Below, piece by piece: positions 1-11,141 of a stretch of DNA of 64,000 nucleotides. This stretch comes from Cryptomeria japonica. Lineage: Eukaryota; Streptophyta; Pinopsida; Cupressales; Cupressaceae. The stretch is from assembly GCF_030272615.1 (NCBI RefSeq), contig NC_081408.1:198176841-198240840 (forward strand). The letters run 5' to 3'. The position numbers and the translations under genes are program-made. Below the pieces are notes generated by a model. The model made no database searches, had not been told where the DNA came from, and worked only from the letters and a program-made list of their open reading frames with translations. How positions within the stretch are numbered: the first letter of the stretch is position 1; the number at the start of each line of letters is the position of its first letter.

Positions 1-765
1 TGTATACATATTATGTTCTGTATTCACAAGATAGAGGAGTCAAAATTGTAATCAAAGAAAAGATTAGGCTGGAAATCCCACCATGTAATAACCATTCTCA
101 TGTTTTCTTGTAGGAAGCTGGACTTAGATTAACCAAATCTTTCCTTTTGGTGCTTGTAAAAAGAACAAACAAACAATCTGCTTTCTTATTTTTCCTCATC
201 ATTGCAATGTCAGATAAAAAGAACATCTTGTCTTCTTGGAGCAACATCTCCATCTAGCTTAGAAAATTTTGCAATGAAGGTTTAAAAATAATTCTTATCT
301 TTTGTGTTTGTGAGGCGATAGGCATATGCTCTCCCCTTAAATGGGTGACCAAAAATCCAAAACCATCTCTTTTATTTTTTCTTTAAATTTCATGCATTAA
401 AACCTTTAGAAGGTCTGCCCTCCCGAGTTTCCCTTAGGGTGCCATTGAGGTCGATGAGAGGGGAATGAACTAATTGGGTAACAAATTTATAGCCAAGTTT
501 ACCAACCCACTATAATAAAATGTGGAGGCTAATGAAAATCCCCTCCAATGATAGTGTGCATTGATAGCCTTCCCCTAGTATCCTTGTGATGCAGAAAGCC
601 TTTGTTCTAAACATTGGGAAGCCTCTTGAGGGAGATTATCTTTTCCACACCGAAAAAAACCTTTACTAAAATCCTTATAATTAGAAGCTTTCAGCCAAGT
701 TAGTAACCAAACATGGCGATATCATAGTGCCAGGGTAGGGAAGAATCTACCCCCAAGACACTCAC
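1..765. other. Left flank, no gene recognised
   Basis: No convincing coding region, RNA gene or LTR end is visible on either strand. Short stretches of the reverse complement can be read as protein but are broken by stops and match no family I recognise. This is the DNA into which E1 inserted; it continues at 27925 after the CATAT duplication. Confidence 0.5.
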
Positions 766-770
766 CATAT

Positions 771-2527
771 TGTTAGCAATTGACACTCATCTGATGACTT
801 CCAATAGTTTCTTATTGATCTAGGGTTGTCATTGTTAGGATTCCCAAAGATACTAAGATTGGGGGTGAATCAGTATCTGATCGGTATATTAATTTTCTTA
901 ACTTATAACATGAAAAGCATATCAAAACTATGTACCGGTAAACCAAAAATAATGCAGTAAATAGGAATAGCAACCACAACATAAGAGACACACCATAACA
1001 CAATATTTTAACGAGGAAACCTGGTGTGGGAAAAACCTCGATGGGATTTGTGACCAATAATATTCACTTATTGGCTAATAAGAGAATATTACTACTTACA
1101 ATAGGGGCCTGTACATGCAGGAAGGCCAAGTGCCTAGAGCTCACTGCTCAATTACAAAAGGAAGTCACACTGATTTACAAAATGGATTATACTAATCCAA
1201 TATCTTGTACTGCTTCAGATCAGCATCTACTATGCTAGATTCAGTAATGGTTTAAGCTCTGCTACATACATAAACCCTTATCCAATATCTGCCTTACAAT
1301 TCGCATATTAGGTCTGCATTTATCCTTTTATTTCTCTATTCGTATATCTCCTAAATGATGTACAATGATCTCATACATATATGAGTCATATTACAATCTA
1401 CCAAGTCATCTTACAAAAGATTTTATAATTAATTATAAAATACATTCAAACAAAATTCCTTTCAGCCATGGTGTCGGTGATCTATATGCCGGTGTAGAGT
1501 CTATCGGTGTCGGTGCCTATATCTGCTTGCCGGTATCACATGATTGTAAGGTTGCCATCAATGACAATATCTTAAATCACCTACAATTTCTCATTGGAGT
1601 GTGCATTTATGAACAGTCATCGAGGGCAACTCTTCTTAGTGATTCGATTCGACAGTCATGATTCATCTTATCCAGAAGCTAGAGTTAACTGGTAAAATAG
1701 GGCATCTCAGTATTGTTTTGATCCAGAATTAATTCTGATGATTGTGGTGTTTATGGTGATTGATTTTGTGATCTTGGTGAATGGGAAGATCCTTAGGAAG
1801 CGTGTGATTATAATATTTTGGTCTGGTGCTATGTTTTGTTCAAGATTGAAGTCAACATGTGACTACACATTACACTTCTTGAAGCTAACTTGAAGGAGAT
1901 TACTTTTATGTTAAGGCCAAATATATAAGATCGATTTGGTGATTGGTTTTTGGTGTAACACTAGTATGGTGATCCATTTTGGTGTGATTGAGCGCATTTT
2001 CATGTGCACATTTGGTTAATAGATAATCTGGTAGCTGACTAAGATAGGAACAAAGTATTTGTAGAGCGAGGACAGTCAAAGACCTAATGCTTAACCGAAA
2101 CTGACTCCTGCATTGTCAGATGCTATCTCAGAGTTCATCTTACTGTATTTTCTCATTGTAATCAAATTTTAAGTAAGTGAGACTTCCCTAAAGGTTGTAG
2201 CCTTCTGGGTCATTGTAATTGAGCAGTGATATCTAGGCAATGAGCCTGAATGCAAGTGCATTCCCCATCTATGTAATAGTTATGTACTCCCGGCCATAGT
2301 ATATGAGTATTGTGGGTTCCATCCCCATCATGGTTTTTCCCCTTCCGAGTTTCCATGTAAATTTTTTGGTTTTGTGGATCTGTGATTTATATGTTGCTAG
2401 TTTATGTTCTTTTCTATTATGTATTACTAACTAGTGGATAAAGAATAAGTTTGTAGATTTGATTTGTGGTAGATCACCGATTCACCACCCCCCCGCCCCC
2501 CCCCTCTTAGTGATCTTGATTCTAACA
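771..2527 (+). repeat. 5' LTR of E1 (interrupted)
   Basis: It matches the 3' LTR at 27023-27924 along its length. It is split by an antisense solo LTR (833-1615) with its own GTCAT duplication. A TATA-like TATATAAG lies near 1922. Close to the 3' end is a long C-rich run followed by CTCTTAGTGATC, the same kind of box seen at the end of every Copia-type LTR here. About 60 bp around 2170-2230 are absent from the 3' LTR. Confidence 0.88.
833..1615 (-). mobile_element. Antisense solo LTR of the E6 family
   Basis: The reverse complement of this stretch matches the E6 LTR (41473-42318) from end to end, including the C-run, the CCCACC..TTTTTCCCACA block and the opening TG. It is flanked by perfect GTCAT copies at 828-832 and 1616-1620, so it is a true insertion reduced to one LTR by LTR-LTR recombination. 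It is about 60 bp shorter than the E6 LTRs. Short open frames within it are not genes. Confidence 0.88.
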
Positions 2528-2529
2528 AT

Positions 2530-2541
2530 TGGTATCAAAGC
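2530..2541 (+). promoter_or_regulatory. Primer binding site of E1
   Basis: The sequence TGGTATCAAAGC, two bases after the LTR end, differs at one position from TGGTATCAGAGC, the site complementary to the 3' end of initiator tRNA-Met used by plant Copia elements. Confidence 0.85.
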
Positions 2542-2595
2542 CTAGTTCCTCTAAGGAAGCTTAACCACTTGAGGAAGATTTAGGAGATTGATTCT

Positions 2596-3600
2596 ATGGA
2601 TTCTGGAGTTTAGAGACAACTCAATTTGGCACTTGAGGATCTTGATGCAACTAGAAATGACATCTTTACCCTGAAGAAGAACCCGAATATTGTTGATGAA
2701 TTCATTAGTGAGATGAAGGATCAAGAAAGTGTCTATAGAGAGAAGAGGAAGGAATTGATAGACAATTTGAAGGAGAAAGAAGATCAGATCATGGAACATC
2801 AAGACAAAGTTGATGAAGTTAACAAGCTTGAGAGAGAAAATGATACTTTGAAGAATGAGATGCAATCCATTGTGATGAGGCTAACTAAGGAGATTGAGGA
2901 CCAGAAGAAGAATGAGGAGAATCTACCACAATCACTAAAGGAAAGAGCTAATGAATGCTTCAGGCCATTGCCAATGAATACAAAGACAAATTCAAAGCTA
3001 GTTCAAGAAGGCTTGATGAGATGCTAGAAAGTTAGAGACATGGAAAGGATATGTGAGGCCTAGGATTTGAAAAAGGTTAATCCTCCAAATATAGACAAGG
3101 AAATGCAAAACCTTATCAGAAGAAGAGAAAGAATCAGTGGAGAAGTAAGATGAATAATGGAATGATGAATAGTAACAACATGATGAATAATATTAATATT
3201 ATTCCTACCTTTACTGGTCAGTGTTTCATATGCAATAACTTTGGACATAAGTCAAATATGTGTAGAGCAGTAACAGATAACTTTTAGAACAAAAGATGCT
3301 ATGCTTGTGGAATGTTTGGACATATCTCTAATCAGTGCAGAACAAGACCAAATACGATGAACTTTAGACCCATGCAAAATAATGTTGTTTGCAAAACATG
3401 CAACAAAACTGGTAACATTGCAAAGTATTGTAGAAGTAAAAATAGTGCTCTAGTAGACAAGAGAAAATCAGATGAAAAGGGAAAGGAATAGGTAGATGAA
3501 ATAAGAGATCAACATAAGAAGATGTGGGTAAAGAAGGATTAATCTAAGGCAGATGGTGAATATGTAGTTGAATCCGGTGCAGAACCTTCATCCAATAACT
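2596..3600 (+). pseudogene. gag: E1 gag: coiled-coil and zinc-knuckle protein, broken
   Basis: The first ATG after the primer site is at 2596, with an in-frame TAG five codons later. From 2626 to 3027 the frame is open and reads as a highly charged, Glu/Lys-rich coiled coil of about 130 residues. After a frameshift three CCHC-type knuckles follow: CFICNNFGHKSNMC near 3222, CYACGMFGHISNQC near 3300 and CKTCNKTGNIAKYC near 3391. The last has Asn where His is expected. The order coiled coil then knuckles resembles the C-terminal half of Sirevirus Gag; the usual N-terminal UBN2-type domain is not seen. The protein would package element RNA in virus-like particles. It is not functional as it stands. 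Confidence 0.75.
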
Positions 3601-4003
3601 AGGGCTTTTGGCCTTAGGGGGGGAGAATTCATTCAAATATTATAGTACCCCTTGATGAGATCTTTAGTCAGTGGATTACAGATGGTAGGAATTCAGTTTT
3701 AGTTGATATCTAAGATTTAGATGGCTGATTTTAGCATATGGTACTTAAATAGGATATTCAGTTGAATATCTAAGGCACATTTATTTCAAAGTGAAATTCG
3801 GATTTGCAAAGTTAAAAGGGAAAATACAAGAGTCATTATCCACTTTGTGAATACTATTTTTGAGCTACAAAAAAAGGTGTTTAAGGCTTCCAAGCATTCA
3901 TAAAGCTAAAAGGCAATCCAACGAGTGATCTAGGGCATTCAACAGTCTATCAAAGTATTTTTTTCGAAGAGCATTTTCTGAGTTTATTCTTCTAAAAATT
4001 TCA
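3601..4003 (+). other. Gag-ORF2 spacer of E1
   Basis: No ORF is seen. A purine block TTAGGGGGGGAGAATTC near 3614-3630 looks like an internal copy of the element's polypurine tract, and E7 has a similar block in the same place. No clear TATA box is visible, unlike the spacers of E6 and E7. Confidence 0.5.
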
Positions 4004-4727
4004 AATGGCATCCTTGTCTTCCATTACCACTCCACTGGTTTTTGAAGTCAAGGATATACCCCATCCCATGTTCAAGAAGCACCCTTACAAATCCATGGAG
4101 GTTGACCTAGTTGGAGCCTTATCTTCCATTTCGCACAAAGTATTGCATATAGAAGATGTACTAGCCTATATTCACTATAAGATTTAGGAAAATGACACTG
4201 AGGATATCTTGGACCTATATATTGATAGCATCATGGATGAAATCGGCAACCCCAAGCCGGAAATTGTGCAGTTGTAGAGAAAGGTTTTCACTCAGCTTCT
4301 GAACTTTCTGTCATTCAATAAAAATGAATGGGCGAGGTATGTATTGAGCATAATTCATGAAAAATTTATATGGCTTGACCAACCTTATAGGATTACCCTA
4401 GAAGCAATTAGGGAGGTAGCCTATTTAAATCAAACTTGTGACAATTTAGGACTACACAAAGTCACAAACCCTACCACCAACAAGCTAACCGGTGAAAATT
4501 TTGATGGACGCTTAATGAAGATCAACACAATCAAGGAAGATGATGTTATGTTTGCAGTGATGGTAATTGGTTATAAGATATATCAATCTAACCAATGGAA
4601 TTTTGTATCTGGAACTACCATTCATGTAGCCTACCAAATGATCAAAGAAGATGCTCATTATGATCTATGCAGTGTTCTGTTAGAGGAATTGAAGATAAAT
4701 TTTAAAAAATCAAGCAAGATAAAAAGT
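4004..4727 (+). pseudogene. E1 ORF2, N-terminal piece
   Basis: It starts at an ATG reading MASLSSITTPLVF, matching the MAS start of ORF2 in E6 and E7. In-frame TAG stops occur near 4186 and 4275. From 4344 it is open and shows blocks shared with the other two elements: IIHEKFIWLD (E6: VHGEFFWLD), AYQMIKEDAHYDLC (E7: AYQMIKEDASFDLC) and a region before them resembling the KLTG block. It is cut at 4727 by the insertion of E2 and continues at 15896. Apparent coding between 4728 and 4841 is E2 LTR. The function is unknown; there are no polymerase, protease or integrase motifs. Confidence 0.75.
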
Positions 4728-6255
4728 TGTTGGCATTATGTGAACCAGTATGAGGACATGATGACATTGTATGTTGTCATTGATGTCAATATGCTAAAGA
4801 AGAGAGAACCGGTATGTTACCGTAAACTAGTATATGTGTGAACTGGTATAACATTGTGAACCGGTATATGTGCCAAAGTGAACCAGTGTGTCTGTTCAAG
4901 GTGAACCAACATGTTGATATGAGAACTGGTACATGGACACTTTGTATGACTACCGGTTGGTAGTCTTAGGGTTTCTGGTTGGCAGCCTTAGGGTTTTCGG
5001 TTGCAAGTTTCAAGGTTTCCGGTTGATGAGCTTCAAGCCTATGTGACTCAACCGATGACTTTGTGTCATGATTTAGCATTGCAACAAAGAATAGACTGTG
5101 TTGCCATGTCAACCTTGTAGGATCTTGCATGAAGGAGATTGTTCTCTTCTACCTTGGGAATGTGCGAAGTCTAGAAACAATGCAAATGCGTGATGGGTTT
5201 TTCAGCCGCCATGAAAGCAGTGGAAAACAAACGATGGTGAATGTCTTGAGATCAGTTCAAGACTATTGTATTTAATGCAACATGTTCAATGGTCAGGATT
5301 GAACCATTTGAATTTCTTAACCTAACAGGTTTAGGGTTTAGGGTTTATGCTACCGACCTATCTTTCCTATAAGGTAGTTGTTGTGTTTCTTTCTGAAGTT
5401 GTTGGCAAAATTTGTATGTGTGTATCCAAGTGAAGTGATACATGATTCTTGCCAGACCAGAGGAGAGAAGTGATATCTGTAGTGTGTAAGTGCATAAGGT
5501 GAAGAGGAGCTAAAGTAGATCTACATTGGCATTGAGTGTTGTTACCAGATCATTGTAAAACCTGTTGATCTTTAACCACCTCAACAATTGGAAAATCCCT
5601 TAACAGGGTAGCTCTAACCAGCTTACTGAAAATCCTTTAACAGGGTGACTCAAATTCATTGAGTTCTTTAAAATCCTCTAACAAGGTAACCTTTAATAGG
5701 GTTTAACCCTTAACTAGGTATCTTAGCCATCCCTTAACCGGGTGATCCCTAGCAGGATCGGTTCCTAACAAAACCTGTTGTAATAAGTCTTTAACAGGAC
5801 TAGGCTCCTAACATAGTGGAATTCTCAAGAGTTCAAAACAACTTGTGGGTATTTCATCCCCACCATAGTTTTTCCCAGTTGGGTTTCCTCGTGAAAAGTT
5901 TGTGTGTTATGTGTACTAATTTTCATGTGATGGTTTAAGTGATCTGTGTCTGATAGTAAATCATGCTAAACTAGTTATTGTATTTCTGATGATTGACTAC
6001 CTATTCATGCATAAGGGTGAAATGGAAGTGTAGCTCTAGGATTGTATGAAAAGATAAGTGTTAACCGGTTTATGCTTATCTCAGCTATTCTAAGTTTAGT
6101 CGGTTGTTCTTTGTTCAAGACCAGTATTACTGTTTGTCTACCAAAGCATAGTGTCTGCTGACTAACCGGTTTTAGGAAAGTGATTTTTGCTTGTACGGAT
6201 TCAACCCCCCCTCTCAGTATCGGTTTGGTACTCATCATTCCTCATTAAGTTATCA
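4728..6255 (+). repeat. 5' LTR of E2
   Basis: It begins TGTTGGCATT and ends AAGTTATCA. It carries several ACCGGT palindromes in the first 300 bp, a TATAAGG box near 5369 preceded by a short TTTAGGG-type run, and an array of degenerate CTTAACAGGGT motifs at about 5565-5835. The CCCACC..TTTTTCCCAGTTGGGTTTCC block and the CCCCCCTCTCAGTA box follow. The 3' LTR at 14372 matches it throughout. Confidence 0.92.
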
Positions 6256-6257
6256 AT

Positions 6258-6269
6258 TGGTATCAGAGC
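6258..6269 (+). promoter_or_regulatory. Primer binding site of E2
   Basis: TGGTATCAGAGC, two bases after the LTR end, is a perfect match to the initiator tRNA-Met type site of plant Copia elements. Confidence 0.93.
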
Positions 6270-6326
6270 AACCTCCAAGTCCTCTGTGTTGTAAGCTTAA
6301 CCACTTGAGGAAAAGATCCTATTGTA

Positions 6327-7225
6327 ATGATGAAGAGGGAAGGTCCAAAGTTCAATAGAGATAACTTCAAAATATGGAAGGACAAAATGAAGATTTACAT
6401 TAGAAGCATGGGTGCTCAACACTAGAGCTATGTTGAGAATGCCTTTGTTATTCCTACCGGTACTCTCACCGATGATCAAAAGAGAGAAATACAAGAGAAT
6501 GGGCAAGTCATTGAAGCCCTAATCAGCAGCTTATCTAACATTGAGTTTATTGATGTCCAAGATAAGGACAACCCCAAAGAAGTATGGGATACTCTTGAGA
6601 ATATCTATGGTGGTGATGAACATGTAAAACAAGCAAACGAAGAAAGTCTTAGAGGGAAATTTGAAGACATGCAAATGGTTGAAGGTGAGACCATTCAACG
6701 GTATGGAATAAGAATCAAAACTATTGTTGGGGATATCAAAAGTGTAGGTGGTAAAATGGAAGATTCCACTATGGTAAGCAAAGTTCTAAGATCCTTGTTA
6801 CCGGTCTATGCAATAAGGGTTGTTGCTATTCAAGAGTTGAGATCAATAGACAAGACCAAGGTATCACTTGACTCCATCATTGCAAAGTTGATAGCCTGTG
6901 AGCTAAATAGTTTTGATGGTAGTGTTCAAAAGACTGAATCAGCTTTTAAAGCCTCGCCTCTGCTGTATCATCAAGAAAAGGAAAGGAAGCATGCACCAGT
7001 GGTGAACTGAGATAGAGTAGAGAAATGGATGATGAGGAGATCCTGATGAAATTTGAAGCTCTTCTTGCTAGGAAACTTCCAAAAGGAACCGGTAAATACA
7101 GAGGTAAGCTCCCTTTGAAATGTTTTTCTTGTAACCGGATAGGACATATTGCTATAAACTTTCCTAATGGTGACAACAAGGATAAACCAAAGAGGTTCAA
7201 GAAATTCAAAGGGGGAAACTGGTGA
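6327..7225 (+). pseudogene. gag: E2 gag
   Basis: The start at 6327 gives MMKREGPKFNRDNFKIW, the N-terminus of the UBN2/DUF4219 type of Copia Gag, repeated almost exactly in E5. The protein continues with the family's LENIYGGDEHVK and SVGGKMEDSTMVSKVL blocks. An in-frame TAG lies near 6422 and a frameshift at about 6950-7020. The single zinc knuckle (about residue 263) reads CFSCNRIGHIAINF, with Phe in place of the last Cys, so zinc binding should be impaired. A TGA at 7223 separates it from the protease region, which lies in the same frame as the knuckle. Confidence 0.87.
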
Positions 7226-8939
7226 GACTGCTTTGTTACAATTGATGAAGATGTCACAAATGAGGAATTAGAAGATGAAGAGAATGAAGACATTGTGTTT
7301 GTTGCAGTAAAGGAAGATGTGTCAGACAAGAAGGCTCTTGTCTCCTACATTGATAATTCCAATGAGTGGATTATTGATAGTGGTTGTTCTCACTATATGA
7401 CTGGTGACCGAAGCAAGTTTCTATCTTTGGAAGAATATAATGGTGGTGTGGTTCATTTTGGTAATGATGCACCATGTATGGTTAAAGGAAGAGGGTCCAT
7501 CTCTCTGAATGGAAAGAGCAGTCCTGACAATGTGTATTGGGTGGAAGGTCTCAGACATAATCTATTAAGTGTTGCCCAGCTGAATGATAGTGGGCTCATT
7601 CTGGAATTTAGAAAGGGAGTGTGCAAAATCAAAGGAAAGAATAGTGAATTGATGGCAACTGGTATGCAGACCAAAGGCATCTTATTTCAGCTAGATGCAA
7701 ATGTAAGTACATGTCCTATGGCTAAATTTGATGATAGCTAGATATGGCATAGGAGACTCTACCATGAAAACTTTGACAACATTGTGAAGGCCAGCAAGAC
7801 CAAGGCAGTCAGAGGATTGTCGGTGCTGAGAAAACTAGAAAATCCTTTGTGTAGAGAGTGTCAACTTGGGAAAATGTCTTCCTCAACTTTCAAAGGTAAA
7901 TCCTTCACTGCTAACAATTTACTTGATCTTGTGCATACTGATTTGTGTGGCCCTATGAAAACTAAGAGTGTGCAGGGAGATAGGTATTTCATGATTCTAA
8001 CTGATGACTACTCAAGAATGATGTGGGTCACAATATTAAAGGATAAGTCTGAAGCTTTTGGAAAGTTCAAAGCTTTCAAAGCATTGGTAGAAAAGGAAAG
8101 TGGTAGAAGAATCAAATGCCTTAGAACTGATCAAGGAGGTGAGTTCACTTCCGATGAATTCAACAAATTTTGTGAAGAGAATGACATTAAGAGGCAACGG
8201 TCTGCCCCTCAGACTCCACATCAAAATGGCTTAGAAGAGAGAAACAACCAGACTGTGGTTGAAGTAGCTAGAACTATGTTGATCCAAGGAAAAGTTGCTC
8301 ACACCTTTTGGAGAGAAGTGGTAAGCACTGTAGTATACACAATGAACCAGGTACTCATCAAGAAAGGAAAAGATAAGACTCCTTATGAGTATTGGACCAG
8401 CAAGACACCAATAGTAAGCTACTTTAGAATGTTTGGTAACAAATGTTATATCAAGAGAAGTGAACATCAGAGTAAGTTCGATGCAAAATGTGATGAAGGA
8501 ATATTCCTAGGATATTCCACCAAGAGAAAAGCTCTCAAATGCTTCAACAATAGGACTCAGAGAATTGTTGACAGCATCAATGTTAGAGTTGATGAAAACT
8601 TTGGAAAATCTGAGGAAACCGATAGTATGCAAGTAAGAGATGAACCAGTGGTAACCTTCTGGGAACCGGTTACTAATCAGCCAAGTACCAATAACAATGG
8701 TCCTTCACTGGTAGATGATGATGCTGATGAAGATGAGAATGAAGAAGAAAAGTAGGAGGAATTAGTCAAGAGCATTCCTCGATATGTCAAATTGAATCAT
8801 GATCCTAAGAAGATCATAGGAGATAAGGATGTAGGAATCCTTACAAGAAGAAAGGTCAAAGAGAATTCTTGTATGATCTCTAAATTTGAGCCTAAATAAT
8901 TCAAAGAGGCACATAAAGATGAAGACTGGATCAAGGCAA
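7226..8939 (+). pseudogene. pol: E2 pol, protease and integrase part
   Basis: The protease has the Copia active site WIIDSGCSHYMT near 7366. GAG-pre-integrase (WHRRLYHENFDNI, near 7744) and the zinc-binding CRECQLGKM (near 7850) follow. The integrase core keeps its acidic residues: HTDLCGP near 7936, RTDQGGEF near 8125 and GLEERNN near 8230. The C-terminal TPYEYW and GIFLGYSTKRKA blocks are present, then an acidic linker. In-frame stops are at 7739 (TAG), 8753 (TAG) and 8897 (TAA). The frame is broken at 8940 by E3 and continues at 12637. The product would cut the polyprotein and insert element cDNA. Confidence 0.9.
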
Positions 8940-9514
8940 TGTTGGCATTATAATAGACAAAGGGAGATTTTTGGCATTTCAATAAGGATATTGAGAAGGT
9001 TGTTGATGATTATGGATATAAGTGATTATGGATGTTTACTATTTTAATATTATTATTTGGTCATTGATGTCAAGAAATTGATTTTCTAATTCAGTATGAT
9101 GTTGCCATATCTTAAGAAGTATGATTTGGTGAGTATAAAGATGTCGGTAAAAGACACACAAAGAATGTGATGAATAAGGGGAGGAATAAGTTATTCAATG
9201 GACAACTATTACCAAGTTAGACAATGATGAGATCATGATGTTTAGATTGTTTTGATATCCTACATATGTTGTTGATTGTAAGGTTGATACTATACTATGT
9301 TACCAAGCAAAGAACCTAGTCGGTAAACCCTAAGGAACCTAATCGGTAAACCCTAAGGTTATCGCTATCGGTTAATGAAGGTAGAATGTCTACCGAGTGA
9401 AGTTTAGTATTTACCAAGTTGCAACTGAGTAATAATAGAATGCATTGAATGAATAAAAGAATTATTTAATGAAAGAAGTTGGTGAGCCAGAATTGATTAA
9501 ATGATTGGTATGCC
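8940..9514 (+). repeat. Truncated 5' LTR of E3 with odd left border
   Basis: From 8971 it matches the first ~550 bp of the 3' LTR at 11142. The first 31 bases differ: TGTTGGCATT, then a stretch including ACAAAGGGAGATTT, then a second TTGGCATTTC. The extra block looks like an upstream polypurine tract joined to the LTR start. Matching stops at GGTATGCC (about 9514), where RT coding sequence begins. Confidence 0.8.
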
Positions 9515-10777
9515 GTAAGAACATTGTTGGCATATGTTGCTTACAAGAATTTCAAGGTATATCAAATGGATGTCAAATCTGCATTTTTGAATGGTATATT
9601 AGAGGAAGAAGTTTTTATTGAACAACCGGAAGGATTTGTTGAAGACAAGAATAATGATCAGGTATGTAAATTGAACAAATCTTTATATGGTTTGAAACAA
9701 ACACCTAGAGCATGGTATGAAAGATTGCACTCTTATCTGAACAAGATTGGTTTTATAAGAACAAGCGAAAATAGCAATATGTACATGAAGAATGATGAAA
9801 ATGGAATACTGCTCTTAGCTATATTTGTTGATGATATTATCTTTTGTGGAAATGATTCTCTATGCAAGAACTTTGGAAATGAAATGAGCAAAGAATTTGA
9901 GATGTCATTAATCGGTGAGATAAAGTATTTTATAGGTTTACAGATACTACAAATGAAAAATGAGATTTTCATTACTCAATCCAAGTACATAAAGGAAATC
10001 TTGAAGAAATTTGGAATGGAGGATTCAAAACCAGTAAGTACTCCTATGACTACCAACTGTAAATTATCAAAGAATGATGAATCTGCATTTGTTGATGAGA
10101 CACTTTACCGATCCATGATTGGAAAACTATAATATGTTGTTCACAGTAGGCTAGATGTAGCACATATAGTAGGTATAGTTGTAAGATTCTCTGTAGATCC
10201 CAAGGAAACACACATGACAGCAATCAAGAGAATTTTCAGATACTTGAAAGGTGCTGAAGATTATGGCTTAGTATATTAGAAAGGAAATGTTTTTGATTTA
10301 AATGTTTATACTAATGCTGATTGGGTAGGCAACATTGATGATAGGAAAAGCACAAGTGGAGGAGCTTTCTTTTTAGGAGAAAGACTAGTGAGTTGGCTTA
10401 GCAAGAAACAAGGATGTGTTTCACAGTCAACAACAGAAGTTGAATACGTTGCTGAAACATTGAATTATACCAATATAGCATGGATCAAACAACTGTTGGA
10501 AGGTATAAATGAGAAAGTTACCGAGCCAGTAACTATATTATGTGGCAATACTAGTGCCATTAACATTTCAAAGAATCCTATTATGCACTCTAAGGCAAAG
10601 CACATCTCTATCAAATATCATTATCTTAGAGAAGAAGTTCAAGAGAAGAAAGTGGTGTTGGAGTATGTTAGCACAAAGGAACAAATAGCAGATATCTTCA
10701 CCAAGACACTACCAAGAGACACTTTTGAGTATCTCAGAAGTAAGTTAGGGGTCCTACCCCTATCTTCTATTCACTGA
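9515..10777 (+). pseudogene. pol: E3 pol remnant: RT and RNase H
   Basis: Coding begins inside the RT palm at the block before YQMDVKSAFLNG (near 9560). LYGLKQTPRAWYERL (near 9685) follows, then the catalytic FVDDIIF (near 9824, the Copia YVDD box). Connection and RNase H run to YLRSKLGVLPL at 10730-10760. RNase H reads YTNADW where YTDADW is usual, so one acidic residue is changed to Asn. Stops interrupt near 10130 (TAA) and 10278 (TAG). With no Gag, protease or integrase the element could move only with proteins supplied in trans. Confidence 0.87.
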
Positions 10778-11141
10778 CTAAGTTCAGTGAAAGCATCAAT
10801 TCAACGACTCTACAAAATATCTTTTAGGAGTTGATGTTGAGTTACACACTTTAGGAGTTTTTTTTCTAAAGGTGTGCAGGAAACAATAACAGGAAATAGG
10901 AATTGTAGACAAAATGCTCTGACCGAGACTAAGTTGACACATAACAGTAGGAAATCACTTCATACAGGAAGAAATTATGTTTTCATTCTTTAGTTTTGGC
11001 ATTGTTGTCAAAAGGGGAGAAGACTAATGTATGGGGGGGAAGACTGATGATAGGGGGAGAGCATTTTAGCGTTTCAGCAATCTGAATCTGAATCAATTAT
11101 TCAAATCAATTGGTTTTGCCATCAATGCCAAAGGGGGAGAT
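10778..11141 (+). promoter_or_regulatory. 3' UTR of E3 with repeated polypurine blocks
   Basis: No ORF is seen. Purine blocks occur at about 11010-11020 (CAAAAGGGGAGAAG), 11032-11042, 11051-11061 and, next to the LTR, AAAGGGGGAGAT at 11130-11141. The last is the plus-strand primer; the others look like copies of it. Confidence 0.75.

Noticed and set aside
2530-2541. tRNA-Met gene
   Set aside because: Only the 12-base primer-site match is present here and at the other primer sites; there is no tRNA body.
3222-3600. CRISPR or other prokaryotic feature
   Set aside because: The spaced repeats are zinc-knuckle codons; nothing in the window is prokaryotic.
5325-5350. TTTAGGG-type telomere-like repeats
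   Set aside because: Only two or three units inside the E2 LTR; too short for an interstitial telomere.
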